Shown here: positions 45,563 through 55,380 of the stretch, piece by piece
How the letters are laid out: each line of letters opens with the position of its first letter
Numbering within the stretch: the first letter of the stretch is position 1
Notes under the pieces: model-generated
What the model was told of the DNA's origin: nothing
The model's database searches: none
Seen by the model: the letters and a program-made list of their open reading frames with translations, nothing else
Assembly (NCBI RefSeq): GCF_011769525.1
Contig: NZ_CP050440.1
Span: forward strand, 6,387,501-6,451,500
From: Tolypothrix sp. PCC 7910
GTDB lineage: Bacteria; Cyanobacteriota; Cyanobacteriia; Cyanobacteriales; Nostocaceae
Direction: 5' to 3'
DNA length: 64,000 bases
Position numbers and translations under genes: made by a program

Positions 45563-46477
45563 TTACCCAAAAATACTTAAATTGAGGTTTTGGGCTAAAA
45601 CTTCCACAAACGCTAGCCCTGCTACGGGATTACCTACTGTATCTAAAGCGGGGCTGTAACAAGCGATCGCACCTTCACCTGGTACTATTGCTACCAAGCC
45701 CCCACCAATACCAGATTTCATTGGTAGACCAATTTTGACAGCAAACTCCGCAGATGCTTCATATAAGCCGCAGGTTAACATCACAGCGTTAACAATCCTG
45801 CGGTTTTTTGTGGCTATTAGGGGATTTTCACAGGCTAAAAGTTGTCCCAGCTTGGCTACATCTTCCACTGTTCCTGAAAGACAGCATATTTGCTCGTATG
45901 TGTCAAGAGATATATCAAGGTTTTTCAGGTGTCCAGTTTGCGCGAGATAATTAGCGATCGCTTGATTAGCTGGGGAACGAGTTAATCGGACTGAAGCTAG
46001 CATAAGTTCATCTAACTTCAGTTGACAGTCTGCTAATTGGTTCAGCCAGAGACAAAATCGTTGAGTGCGATCGCTTGTATTTTCTCCGGGTAATTTATCG
46101 GCTAGGGTAATTGCGCCACTATTAATCATGGGATTGCGAGGGTAACCGCGATCGCTAATTAATTGATCTAGAGAATTGAATGGCGCATCTGAGGGTTCCA
46201 CTCCTACCCATTGCAAAACCTTCTCCGCACCGAAATGTTCTAAGAGATAGAGTAGAGAAAAGGCTTTAATTACACTCATCAGGGGAAACACACAACGGGT
46301 ATCACCCACGCTGTAAGTTTTTCCCGTACCACAACAGATGTGAACTGCAAACCAATCAGGGTTAGCCATATTTAATCGGGGAGTGCGATCGGCGACTCTT
46401 CCGCCATCGGCTTCGGATTTGGCTTGCTGTACCCAAGCCGATAACTCTGTAGTGGTGATTGCTGTCAGTCCTTTCAA
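45563..46477 (-). CDS. glsA: glutaminase A
   Basis: Converts glutamine to glutamate and ammonia, 304 aa. The serine-dependent active site is visible as S-x-x-K in PLMSVIKAFSLLYLLEHFG, then NPMINSGAI, and YEQICCLSGTVEDVAKLGQLLA, and finally KIGLPMKSGIGGGLVAIVPG. The start appears to be TTG 46477 (KGLTAITTTELSAW); no in-frame ATG lies near the family N-terminus. It converges with the lipoprotein gene, only 10 bases separating the stops. Confidence 0.93.
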   Translation of the reverse strand: MKGLTAITTTELSAWVQQAKSEADGGRVADRTPRLNMANPDWFAVHICCGTGKTYSVGDTRCVFPLMSVIKAFSLLYLLEHFGAEKVLQWVGVEPSDAPFNSLDQLISDRGYPRNPMINSGAITLADKLPGENTSDRTQRFCLWLNQLADCQLKLDELMLASVRLTRSPANQAIANYLAQTGHLKNLDISLDTYEQICCLSGTVEDVAKLGQLLACENPLIATKNRRIVNAVMLTCGLYEASAEFAVKIGLPMKSGIGGGLVAIVPGEGAIACYSPALDTVGNPVAGLAFVEVLAQNLNLSIFG

Positions 46478-46632
46478 AATAGATACAGCCCTTGCAAGAT
46501 TTCTCGATAAAGTAAAAAGGCAACCCTAAAAGATAAGAATAGCCGAAGCGATCGCGCCTTCAATTTGCATTAGTTGATAGGCAGGATGCTTATTCATAAT
46601 TATGTCGTTTCATTTGGAATTTTAGATTATTT

Positions 46633-48150
46633 ATGATGCCCCGTGTAAGAGCGCCAGAATTACCACAAAATAGTACTTGGTTTAATACCGATACACCATT
46701 ATCTATTAAGCAACTCAAGGGCAGAGTCATAATTTTAGATTTCTGGACATACTGTTGTATAAATTGCCTGCATATTTTACCAGAGTTAAAATATTTAGAA
46801 CAAAAATATAAAGATAGTTTGACAGTTATTGGCGTTCATTCTGCAAAATTTGATAACGAAAAAGAAACTGAAAATATTCGTCAAGCAATCTTGCGTTATG
46901 ACATTGAACACCCTGTTGTAGTAGATAGTGGTTTTCAGGTTTGGCAAGAATATACTGTACGTGCTTGGCCGACTTTAATGATTATCGATCCGCAAGGTTA
47001 TGTAATTGGCTATGTTTCTGGTGAAGGACATCGTGATGCTTTAGATGAACTACTAGAAAAACTAATTTCCGAACATCAAGAAAAGGGTACGATAAATTTT
47101 CAAGAACTCAGCCTAAATTTAGAAAAGCAGCGTCAACCATTAATTACTCCTTTAGCCTTTCCTAGTAAAGTATTAGCGACATCAGCAGGTTTATTTATTG
47201 CTGATTCTGGTCATCATCGCTTAGTAATGAGTAGCTTAGAAGGTGAAATTATACACATTATTGGCACGGGTAAATCTGGTTTAACTGATGGTAATTTCAG
47301 TGAAGCTGAGTTTTCTTCACCCCAAGGAATGGCGTTTGATGCAGATAATCAAATTCTCTATGTTGCTGATACAGAAAACCATGCTTTGCGGCGAATTGAT
47401 TTACAGCGCCAAGTTGTAGAAACCATAGCGGGAACTGGTGAACAAAGCCGTAATATTCGCCCTGATGGTGGTGCTGGTTTGTCAACTAAATTAAATTCTC
47501 CTTGGGATTTGGTGAAGGTAGGAAATACTCTATTTATTACTATGGCTGGGCCGCATCAAATTTGGGAAATGAATTTAGAAACAGGCGTAATTAAAACTTA
47601 TGCTGGTACAGGTGCAGAAGGTTGTGTTGATGGTTTACTAACTGAATCTGCTTTTGCTCAACCAAGTGGTATAACTAGCAATGGCGAAGAATTGTATATT
47701 GCTGATAGTGAAATTAGTTCAATTCGCGGTGTGGGAATTGTAGAACCACGTTTAGTTAGAACTGTGTGCGGTAGTGGAGATTTATTTGGTTTTGGAGATG
47801 TTGATGGACAGGGTGAAAATGTCCGCTTACAGCATTGCTTAGGAGTGGAATATGCAGATAATTTTTTGTGGGTAGCAGATACTTACAATCACAAAATTAA
47901 ATTAGTTAGTCCTAGCACAGGTAATTGTCAAACTATTTTGGGTGATGGTGCAATGGGTTTGCAGGATGGACAAGGTAAAAATAGTAGATTTTTTGAGCCT
48001 TCGGGATTAAGTGTTATGGGTTCAAAGTTATATATTGCTGATACCAATAATCATGCTATTCGTTGTGTAGATTTGAGTTCTTTTGAGGTGACAACATTAC
48101 AGTTTCAGAGTTTGTGTGCGCCAGATGTTTGTGTTCCGTCTAATTTTTAG
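46633..48150 (+). CDS. thioredoxin-like/NHL-repeat protein (NHLRC2-like)
   Basis: A 505-aa protein with a thioredoxin-like domain (residues ~1-145), whose active region reads ILDFWTYCCINCLHILPEL. It contains CxxC as C-C-I-N-C. NHL-type beta-propeller blades follow (about 150-495) with repeated phrases such as LFIADSGHHRLV, LYVADTENHALRRID, LYIADSEISSI, LWVADTYNHKIKLV and LYIADTNNHAIRCVD. The architecture matches the bacterial and animal NHLRC2 group. No signal peptide is seen. Redox targets are unknown. Confidence 0.88.
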   Translation: MMPRVRAPELPQNSTWFNTDTPLSIKQLKGRVIILDFWTYCCINCLHILPELKYLEQKYKDSLTVIGVHSAKFDNEKETENIRQAILRYDIEHPVVVDSGFQVWQEYTVRAWPTLMIIDPQGYVIGYVSGEGHRDALDELLEKLISEHQEKGTINFQELSLNLEKQRQPLITPLAFPSKVLATSAGLFIADSGHHRLVMSSLEGEIIHIIGTGKSGLTDGNFSEAEFSSPQGMAFDADNQILYVADTENHALRRIDLQRQVVETIAGTGEQSRNIRPDGGAGLSTKLNSPWDLVKVGNTLFITMAGPHQIWEMNLETGVIKTYAGTGAEGCVDGLLTESAFAQPSGITSNGEELYIADSEISSIRGVGIVEPRLVRTVCGSGDLFGFGDVDGQGENVRLQHCLGVEYADNFLWVADTYNHKIKLVSPSTGNCQTILGDGAMGLQDGQGKNSRFFEPSGLSVMGSKLYIADTNNHAIRCVDLSSFEVTTLQFQSLCAPDVCVPSNF

Positions 48151-48261
48151 GATGATTTCTCTCTCACGTATTCGACGAAGTCGTTCTCGCAGAGTAGGCG
48201 CAAAGGCGCAAAGAATAAACTTATGTCTTCGCATGAAATGTGAAACCTAACTAACTAGTTT

Positions 48262-48420
48262 AAATCTTAAGTAGGGTGTGTTACGGCTATGAAAGGATTT
48301 GGGACAAAGAGACAATTGAAATTTAGCCGTAACGCACCATCCATGCGACGGTGCGTTAGGCGTTAGGATAGTTATTTAGTGACAAATTATATTGGAAATG
48401 AGCGCCTAACACACCCTACA
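48262..48420. repeat. composite ~155-bp palindromic dispersed repeat, copy A
   Basis: Starts AATCTTAAGTAGGGTGTGTTACGGCTATGAAAG, with two nested palindromes: GTGTTACGGCT/AGCCGTAACGC and GCGTTAGGCG/GCGCCTAACAC. Copy B (58580-58730) is the same design in reverse orientation. No gene is in the 48151-48657 gap. Confidence 0.8.
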
Positions 48421-48657
48421 GTTATTTTATTTTTACTTTATAAATAACCTCTGATGCATTCTACATTAATTGTTGCCAGAGGGTAAGTGCAAAGGCGCAA
48501 ATAAGAGTTCTGTGTCTAATCATTGATTACTAACATCTTGAGCAGGTTGAATATCAGTATTTATACTCAATTAATATTATAAATTAACTATTAAACTTGT
48601 TATAGCTTGAAATCATCAATAGCGAATTTATACTTTGAATTTTCTCATAAAATTAAT

Positions 48658-49110
48658 ATGAATAATATATTTCAAGTATTAGATAATGATACTGATGTCG
48701 TATTATTTGAAAAGGATACATATACTGTTGGAAGGCTCAAGGAGTTAATACATAATAACTTTGGAAATAAATTTTATACTCAATTTGCTAATGGTTATCA
48801 AACAGTTGCAAGCCTTATTCAGTCTGTATCGATTAACGAAGCAATTTTTAAAGTTGAAGATATAACATGGAAGTCTTCTTGTGAAGGGAGAAGATGCCAA
48901 ATTTTACGAGTAGGTTCTAGGGGATGGGAAACAGGAAGACTAAGAATAATCACATCTACAGAAATTACTACAGACAATCGTATAACTTCCAATAAAGTTA
49001 GCAGTTCTCCTAAAGTCAAAATTCAAGTAATTATAGAATTTTGCCCTGATGAACTTCTTGCACCAGAATCCCCTTTAGATGATATTCGCAAGATGATGCA
49101 AGCGACATGA
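48658..49110 (+). CDS. KGK-family cyanobacterial protein with altered KGK motif
   Basis: Soluble 150-aa protein resembling the cyanobacterial KGK family. It has VGRLKELIHNNFGNKFYTQF near the start, then RRCQILRVGSRGWETGRLRI, where other members have GW(Q)KGK, and the conserved end VIIEFCPDE and SPLDDIRKMM. The KGK tripeptide itself is replaced by TGR. The family's role is unknown. Its stop overlaps the start of the DUF952 gene (ATGA at 49107-49110), so the two are translated together. ATG 48658 is chosen over TTG 48607. Confidence 0.7.
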   Translation: MNNIFQVLDNDTDVVLFEKDTYTVGRLKELIHNNFGNKFYTQFANGYQTVASLIQSVSINEAIFKVEDITWKSSCEGRRCQILRVGSRGWETGRLRIITSTEITTDNRITSNKVSSSPKVKIQVIIEFCPDELLAPESPLDDIRKMMQAT

Positions 49111-49457
49111 AAAATATTCTCCATATTACGCAACTTGAAAAATGGGAAGAAGCGAAAATACTCGGAAGTTATCGCGCCGACTCTCTGGATACTGAGGGTT
49201 TTATCCACTGTTCAGAAGCTAACCAAATAGTCAAAGTTGCAAATAGATTTTTTAAGCATCAGAAGGGATTGGTAATACTTTTTATTGATGCTGATAAAGT
49301 GAAAGCTGAAGTTTGTTATGAGGAAGCGGAAATAGGTGAGTTATTTCCTCATATTTATGGAGAGTTAAATATCGATGCAGTGTTTCAAGTAATTAATTTT
49401 GAACCTAGGGAAGATGGGTTGTTTAATTTACCGCGAGAGGTTTTAAATTTAAGTTAA
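49107..49457 (+). CDS. DUF952 family protein
   Basis: A 116-aa soluble protein with the DUF952 pattern: ILHITQLEKWEEAK at the start, YRADSLDTEGFIHCS in the middle (the conserved GFIHCS), and FPHIYGELNIDAVFQV near the end. The fold is related to ADP-ribosyltransferase-like glutathione-transferase-type domains in some descriptions, but no activity is established. It is coupled to the upstream KGK-like gene by a four-base overlap. Confidence 0.85.
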   Translation: MKNILHITQLEKWEEAKILGSYRADSLDTEGFIHCSEANQIVKVANRFFKHQKGLVILFIDADKVKAEVCYEEAEIGELFPHIYGELNIDAVFQVINFEPREDGLFNLPREVLNLS

Positions 49458-49658
49458 TTAATCGTGCAGGCAGAAATACGAAAAGTCTGATAGATGAAGA
49501 GTTTGCTGCTAGTAACCGCTTAAAAACGCTGAGTAATAATACCCGATAAATAAGGTCAATTATTGCTTGCGTAAATGTATGTAAATTATTATATTCTGCC
49601 TTTCTAGTTGGGAAATATAGGAAGTGAGCGCCCAACTCTAGGGAAAGGAGAAACTATA

Positions 49659-52600
49659 GTGTTAACCTCGATAATACCAGGTTATGACATACTAGAAATT
49701 ATATCTGAAGGAATTAACACAACTGTTTACCGAGCTAGGTCGCAAAAAAACCAGCAGCGTGTAGTTCTGAAAGTTCTCAAGGCTGAATATCCCTCTTTTG
49801 AGCAAATTACTCGCTTCAAGCACGAATATAAAACTACAGAAAATCTTAACTGCGAGGGTATTGTTAAAGTTTACAGCTTAGAGAGCTATCAAAATCGCCT
49901 GGTGTTAGTAGCAGAAGACTTTGGTGGTATCAGTCTCAAACAGTTTCTCTCTTTGCAACAGATTGGTGAAGCTTCTTTTTTGAAAATTGCTGTGCAATTA
50001 GCTAAAGCATTGTTGTCGCTACATCAGAATCGCATTATTCATAAAGATATTAAACCTGCGAATATTATTGTTAATCCCCAGACTGGAATTGTTAAAATTA
50101 CAGACTTTAGTATTGCATCACATTTAGATAAAGAAACACCACAACTAACAAATTCTCATCAATTGGAAGGGACAGTTGCTTATATGTCTCCTGAACAAAC
50201 CGGGAGAATGAATCGTGCTGTCGATTATCGCAGTGATTTTTATTCTTTGGGGATTACATTCTATGAGATGCTAACTGATCAATTGCCTTTTGTAACTGAC
50301 GATTTACTAGAGATGTTTCATTCTCATATTGCCAAGACAGTTACACCAATTACCCAGTTAAAACCAGAAGTTTCAAGAACAATAGCTGCGATTGTAATGA
50401 AATTGATCGCGAAAAATGCTGAAGACAGATATCAAAGTGCATTGGGACTATTAGCTGATTTAGAATTTTGTCTTGAGCAATTGGAAGCCACAGGTAATAT
50501 TCCTGATTTTACTCCTGGACAACGCGATCGCACTTCTCAATTACTCATCCCCCAACAATTATATGGCAGAGAATCAGAAGTGATCGCCTTGCTACAAGCA
50601 TTTGAGCGCGTTAGCCAAGGTAAAAGCGAAATCATGTTGGTTTCTGGCTACTCTGGGATTGGTAAATCATCGCTGGTAAATGAGGTACAGAAACCTATCG
50701 TTAGACAGAGGGGTTATTTTATTGATGGGAAATTTGATCAATTTAAACGTAATATCCCCTACGCTTCTGTGATCCAGGCTTTTCAATCTTTAATCCAGCA
50801 ATTATTAACTGAAAGTAGCGACAGGTTAACAGCCTGGAAAGAACAACTGCTGCAAGCACTGGGTAGCAATGGTCAAGTAATTATTGATGTAATACCAGAG
50901 GTGGAATTAATTATTGGTAAACAGCCTGAAGTTCCACAGTTAGGTGCATCTGAAATTTTAAATCGCTTTCATCGCTTATTTCAGTCTTTTATTCAAGTTT
51001 TTGCTCAACAATCTCATCCTTTAGTATTATTTCTGGATGATTTACAATGGGCTGATTCTGCTTCTTTAAAATTAATTCAAGTTTTAATGACCAATCCAGA
51101 TAGTCATTATCTGCTGTTAATTGGTGCATACCGAGATAATGAAGTCGGCCCCAGCCATCCATTAATCAAAACTTTAGAGGAAATTGCCCAAGCTGATACA
51201 GCTATTAATAGTATTGTGTTACGACCATTAGAATTACATTATGTCTATCAACTGCTGATAGATACTTTAGGAGAATCTGATAAAATCCTAGAATTAGCGA
51301 AAATTTTATTTAATAAAACCCAAGGTAATCCTTTCTTTTTAACCCAATTAATCAAAGCAATCTATCAAGAAAGTATCCTACAGTTTGATTTTTATCAAGG
51401 AATTTGGTGTTGGGATATACAGCAAATTCAAATGAAGAATTTGGTAGATAAAGATGTTGTCGAGTTATTTGCCAGAAACATTCAAAAGCTCCCAGAAGCT
51501 ACACAAATAGCCCTACAATTAGCAGCCTGTATTGGCAACCGTTTCAGTTTAGATGTATTAGCAACTGTTAGTAGCAAGAATCTGCAAAGACTAGCAGAAG
51601 CCTTGCAACCTGCTTTGCAATTAGGTCTAATTTTACCCTTGAATAATGAATACCGGATACCTTTACTATTCGCTACTGAAGAGTTAGCAGTTTTAGACTT
51701 TGATGACTCTCATATTAGCTATAAATTTTTGCACGATCGCGTCCAACAAGCTGCCTATTCCTTAATTCCCAATCATCAAAGAAAAGTTACCCATCTGAAA
51801 ATTGGGCAGCAGTTGTTGCAAAATACACCTGCTGAAAAATTAGAGGAAAATATTTTTGATATTATTAATCAACTGAATGTGGGTGCTAGCTTAATCAGCA
51901 AGCCATCCCAAAAGCAACATTTAGCAGAATTAAATTTGCTGGCTGGGAAAAAAGCCAAAGCTGCTACAGCTTATTTAGTGGCGATCGCCTATTTAAATAC
52001 TGGTATAAAACTTTTAGCCGCAGATAGCTGGTTTAGTGAATATGACTTGACTTTACCCTTGATGGTGGAAGCTGCAGAAGCAGCATATCTCGGTGGCGAT
52101 TATCAGTTGATGGAGAATTTAACTAGTCAGGTATTGCAAAATGCCCGCACCTTACTTGATAAAGTGAAAATTTATGAGGTGAAGATTCAAGCTTATGTCG
52201 CCCAAAGTAAACAACCGGAAGCTATCAAAACAGCTTTAACTGTCTTAGAACTTTTGGGTGTAAGGTTTCCTGATGCGCCTAGCGAAGCAGATATCAGCGA
52301 AAGTTTGCAAGCCACGCAACTGATATTAACAGGAAGAAGTTTTGAGGATTTAATCGATCTACCAGCAATGACAGATCCGCAAATCTTAGCAGTGATGCGG
52401 ATTATCGCCACAGTAACGGCGGCTGTCTATCAAGCAGTACCGATGCTGCTACCCTTAATTGTCTTTAAGCAGGTAAGACTATCAGTACAATATGGCAACG
52501 CGCCAGTTTCCACTCTCGCCTACGCTTGGTATGGCGTAATTCTCTGCGGAGTCATCGGGGATATTGAAGCAGGCGATCGCGCTGGGAAACTTGCATTGGG

Positions 52601-55070
52601 TTTGCTATCAAATCTCCAGGGTAAAGCACTGCAAACTAGTACTTTTAATATGATTTACCCATTTGTGAAGCCGTGGAAGCATCATATTCACGAATCGTTA
52701 CTACCTTTACTTGATGCACATCATAATGGTTTAGAAACAGGGGATTTAGAATACTCCGCTTACTGTGCCTACAATTATTGCAGCCTTTCTTACTTCCTAG
52801 CTAAGGAACTGAAAACCTTAGAACCAGAGATGGCAATCTACAGTCAAGTTTTAGATAAAATCAAGCAGGAAGTAGCTCATAATTATCTCAAAGTATTTCG
52901 ACAATCTGTATTACATCTCATCAGTGATGTCTCATTTACTGGGAAGTTGGCAGGTGTAGCATATGACGAAGAAATTATGCTACCGCTACATTTGCAAGCT
53001 AACGATCGCTATGCCATTGGTACTTTATACGTCAACAAATTAATTCTTTGCTACCTATTCGGCGAATATCAGCAAGCTGCAGAAGTAGCTGACTTGGCGA
53101 AAGAATATTTAGATGGGGTAACTGGTTCATTTATGGTGCCAGTTTTCCACTTTTATGATTCTCTCACCCAGCTTGCCATGTTAGCCTACACCTCAAGTTC
53201 AGAAAAAGAACCCTTATGGTTGCGGGTGGTTGCTAACCAAGAAAAGCTAAAAACATGGGCAAATCATGCACCCATGAACCACAAACACAAGTATTGCTTA
53301 GTCAAAGCTGAGTACCATCGCGCATTGGGTGAATATTTAGAAGCGATGGAATATTATGATCGCGCCATTGCTGGTGCTGCTGAACATGGTTACATTCACG
53401 AAGAAGCACTAGCAAATGAACTCGCCGCCGAAATGTACCTGTCAATGGGTAAGAAAAAAATTGCCCAAGTTTACATCACAGAAGCTTACTATGGTTACCA
53501 TCGTTGGGGTAGTACAGCCAAAGTCAAACACCTGGAAAAACGATACATCGATTTAATTCTTCGCAGCAATAATGCGATGTCTACGACGGGCTACGCTTCT
53601 ACTGGTAGCATTTCTAGAACATTCAAATTAGATGCATCTCTCAGTTCGCACTCAACAACTAGTAGCGGTATCAACCTGGATATCGCCACAGTAGTCAAAG
53701 CGAGTGAGGCGATTAATAATGAAATCTCCTTAGAAAGTTTACCGCGCACGCTACTACATATCATTTTAGAAAATGCTGGTGCCCAAAAAGGTTGCTTAAT
53801 TTTAGTCAAAGATGAGCAACTAATTATTGAAGCTATTGATAGTAGTATGGTTGATTCGCAAATTGTTTTGCTATCAACCCCTGTAGAAGAAAGCGAATTA
53901 GTACCCAAAAAGCTGATCAATTATGTAGCCAGAACTCAGCAACCTTTAGTAATTAGAGATGCCAAACTCGATCCAGTTTCTAATAAAGATACCTACATTC
54001 AAAATCATGAATGTAAATCAATATTATGTGTGCCTATTTTTTATCAAGCCAAGTTCATCGGCATATTTTACCTAGAGAATAATTTAATTACTGGCGCATT
54101 TACACCCGAACGGCTAGAACTATTGAAAATACTCTCTTCTCAAGCTGCGATCGCGCTGAAAAATGCTCGTCTATATGCCAAAGAACAAGAAAAATCTCAA
54201 GATTTAGCCGCAGCATTATTACAACTACAACAAACTCAAACTCAACTCGTACATACAGAAAAAATTTCCTCTTTAGGACAGTTAGTAGCCGGAGTTGCTC
54301 ATGAGGTGAATAATCCGGTTAGCTTTATTTTTACTAACCTAACTCATGCCAAGCGCTATATCGAAGACTTAATTAATTTACTACATCTTTATCAACAATA
54401 TTTACCGAATCCCCCAGCAGAAATTAGAGATGAAATAGAAGCGATAGATTTGGATTTTCTTTTAGAAGACTTACCGAATATGATTTCTTCCATGAAAGAA
54501 GGAACCCATCGGATTCGAGATATTATGCAATCTCTACGCAATTTCTCACGCAAAGATGGCTTAGATAAAAAGGCGGTAAATATTCATGAGGGTATTGAAA
54601 CCACGCTGATGATTTTGTCACATCGTTTAAAGGCTTATCCTCATCGTCCAGCAATTCAAGTAGTTAAGAATTATAGTGATTTACCCCTGATTGCTTGTTA
54701 TCCTGGGCAATTAAATCAGGTATTTATGAATTTGCTAGCTAATGCTATTGATGCTTTAGAAGAGTCTAATGAAGGTAAGAATTATGCTTTTATAGAACAG
54801 CATCCCAATGTAATCACAATTTCTACTACAGTCAGCGATCAACAAGTAAAAATTTCGATTGCTGATAATGGGATGGGAATTACAGAGTCAGTCAAGGAAA
54901 AAATATTTCAAGCCTTTTTTAGCACTAAGCCAGAAGGTAAAGGTACAGGTTTAGGATTATCTATTAGTCATCAAATAGTTACCAAAGTCCACAGTGGTAC
55001 TTTTGAATGTGTTTCTTCCCCTGGTAAAGGTGCAGAGTTTATTATTCAAATTCCTATTGATAGGAATTAA
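49659..55070 (+). CDS. giant hybrid signalling protein: Ser/Thr kinase, AAA/PredATPase, GAF, histidine kinase
   Basis: A 1,803-aa multidomain protein. A eukaryotic-type protein kinase comes first (residues ~8-275), with QQRVVLKVLKA, the catalytic loop IIHKDIKPANII and ITDFSIAS. Next is an ATPase of the predicted-ATPase type, with P-loop SGYSGIGKSSLVNE (Lys336) and Walker B LVLFLDDLQWAD. A long helical, repeat-like middle follows (~650-1300), then a GAF domain (~1350-1500) and a histidine kinase core with H1548 (GVAHEVNNPVSF), MNLLANAIDAL, IADNGMGI and [12 protein letters not shown] 49659 is used because AAAGGAG precedes it; an upstream TTG is possible. No receiver gene is adjacent. Such proteins are typical of Nostocales; inputs are unknown. 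Confidence 0.92.
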   Translation: MLTSIIPGYDILEIISEGINTTVYRARSQKNQQRVVLKVLKAEYPSFEQITRFKHEYKTTENLNCEGIVKVYSLESYQNRLVLVAEDFGGISLKQFLSLQQIGEASFLKIAVQLAKALLSLHQNRIIHKDIKPANIIVNPQTGIVKITDFSIASHLDKETPQLTNSHQLEGTVAYMSPEQTGRMNRAVDYRSDFYSLGITFYEMLTDQLPFVTDDLLEMFHSHIAKTVTPITQLKPEVSRTIAAIVMKLIAKNAEDRYQSALGLLADLEFCLEQLEATGNIPDFTPGQRDRTSQLLIPQQLYGRESEVIALLQAFERVSQGKSEIMLVSGYSGIGKSSLVNEVQKPIVRQRGYFIDGKFDQFKRNIPYASVIQAFQSLIQQLLTESSDRLTAWKEQLLQALGSNGQVIIDVIPEVELIIGKQPEVPQLGASEILNRFHRLFQSFIQVFAQQSHPLVLFLDDLQWADSASLKLIQVLMTNPDSHYLLLIGAYRDNEVGPSHPLIKTLEEIAQADTAINSIVLRPLELHYVYQLLIDTLGESDKILELAKILFNKTQGNPFFLTQLIKAIYQESILQFDFYQGIWCWDIQQIQMKNLVDKDVVELFARNIQKLPEATQIALQLAACIGNRFSLDVLATVSSKNLQRLAEALQPALQLGLILPLNNEYRIPLLFATEELAVLDFDDSHISYKFLHDRVQQAAYSLIPNHQRKVTHLKIGQQLLQNTPAEKLEENIFDIINQLNVGASLISKPSQKQHLAELNLLAGKKAKAATAYLVAIAYLNTGIKLLAADSWFSEYDLTLPLMVEAAEAAYLGGDYQLMENLTSQVLQNARTLLDKVKIYEVKIQAYVAQSKQPEAIKTALTVLELLGVRFPDAPSEADISESLQATQLILTGRSFEDLIDLPAMTDPQILAVMRIIATVTAAVYQAVPMLLPLIVFKQVRLSVQYGNAPVSTLAYAWYGVILCGVIGDIEAGDRAGKLALGLLSNLQGKALQTSTFNMIYPFVKPWKHHIHESLLPLLDAHHNGLETGDLEYSAYCAYNYCSLSYFLAKELKTLEPEMAIYSQVLDKIKQEVAHNYLKVFRQSVLHLISDVSFTGKLAGVAYDEEIMLPLHLQANDRYAIGTLYVNKLILCYLFGEYQQAAEVADLAKEYLDGVTGSFMVPVFHFYDSLTQLAMLAYTSSSEKEPLWLRVVANQEKLKTWANHAPMNHKHKYCLVKAEYHRALGEYLEAMEYYDRAIAGAAEHGYIHEEALANELAAEMYLSMGKKKIAQVYITEAYYGYHRWGSTAKVKHLEKRYIDLILRSNNAMSTTGYASTGSISRTFKLDASLSSHSTTSSGINLDIATVVKASEAINNEISLESLPRTLLHIILENAGAQKGCLILVKDEQLIIEAIDSSMVDSQIVLLSTPVEESELVPKKLINYVARTQQPLVIRDAKLDPVSNKDTYIQNHECKSILCVPIFYQAKFIGIFYLENNLITGAFTPERLELLKILSSQAAIALKNARLYAKEQEKSQDLAAALLQLQQTQTQLVHTEKISSLGQLVAGVAHEVNNPVSFIFTNLTHAKRYIEDLINLLHLYQQYLPNPPAEIRDEIEAIDLDFLLEDLPNMISSMKEGTHRIRDIMQSLRNFSRKDGLDKKAVNIHEGIETTLMILSHRLKAYPHRPAIQVVKNYSDLPLIACYPGQLNQVFMNLLANAIDALEESNEGKNYAFIEQHPNVITISTTVSDQQVKISIADNGMGITESVKEKIFQAFFSTKPEGKGTGLGLSISHQIVTKVHSGTFECVSSPGKGAEFIIQIPIDRN

Positions 55071-55180
55071 TAATCAAGTAATTTTATAATACAAGACAGT
55101 TCAGTTAAGAATATTAATTGACAACGAAACCAAAAAACTAGTCACTCAACAAAAAACTGAACAATCATTTTGGAGGGGGT

Positions 55181-55199
55181 TTGGGGGAGAATCCCCCAA
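55181..55199. repeat. TTGGGGGA/TCCCCCAA hairpin after the giant kinase gene
   Basis: An 8-bp perfect stem with a 3-base loop lies 110 bases downstream of the gene end. There is no T-run, so it may be a dispersed repeat and not a terminator. The rest of the 55071-55380 gap holds a GGTGCGTT...AACACACC repeat at 55347-55374 and no gene. Confidence 0.5.
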
Positions 55200-55346
55200 T
55201 TGAGCTAGCTGTTTCCACAACTGACAAATCAATCACGAATAATCTTATATGAACTGTATTTTCATATAATATACTTTGCCATAGGCTGGTAATTGGTAAT
55301 TGAAAAAATTAAATACCCAACATTACAATACCGTTGAGAATTGAAT

Positions 55347-55374
55347 GGTGCGTTGCGCTGCGCGACAACACACC
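55347..55374. repeat. GGTGCGTTGC...GACAACACACC palindromic repeat
   Basis: Inverted arms with a GC-rich core directly beyond the AAA+ gene's stop codon (55381, minus strand). It is a member of the dispersed family described at 2341. Confidence 0.65.
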
Positions 55375-55380
55375 CTACTT

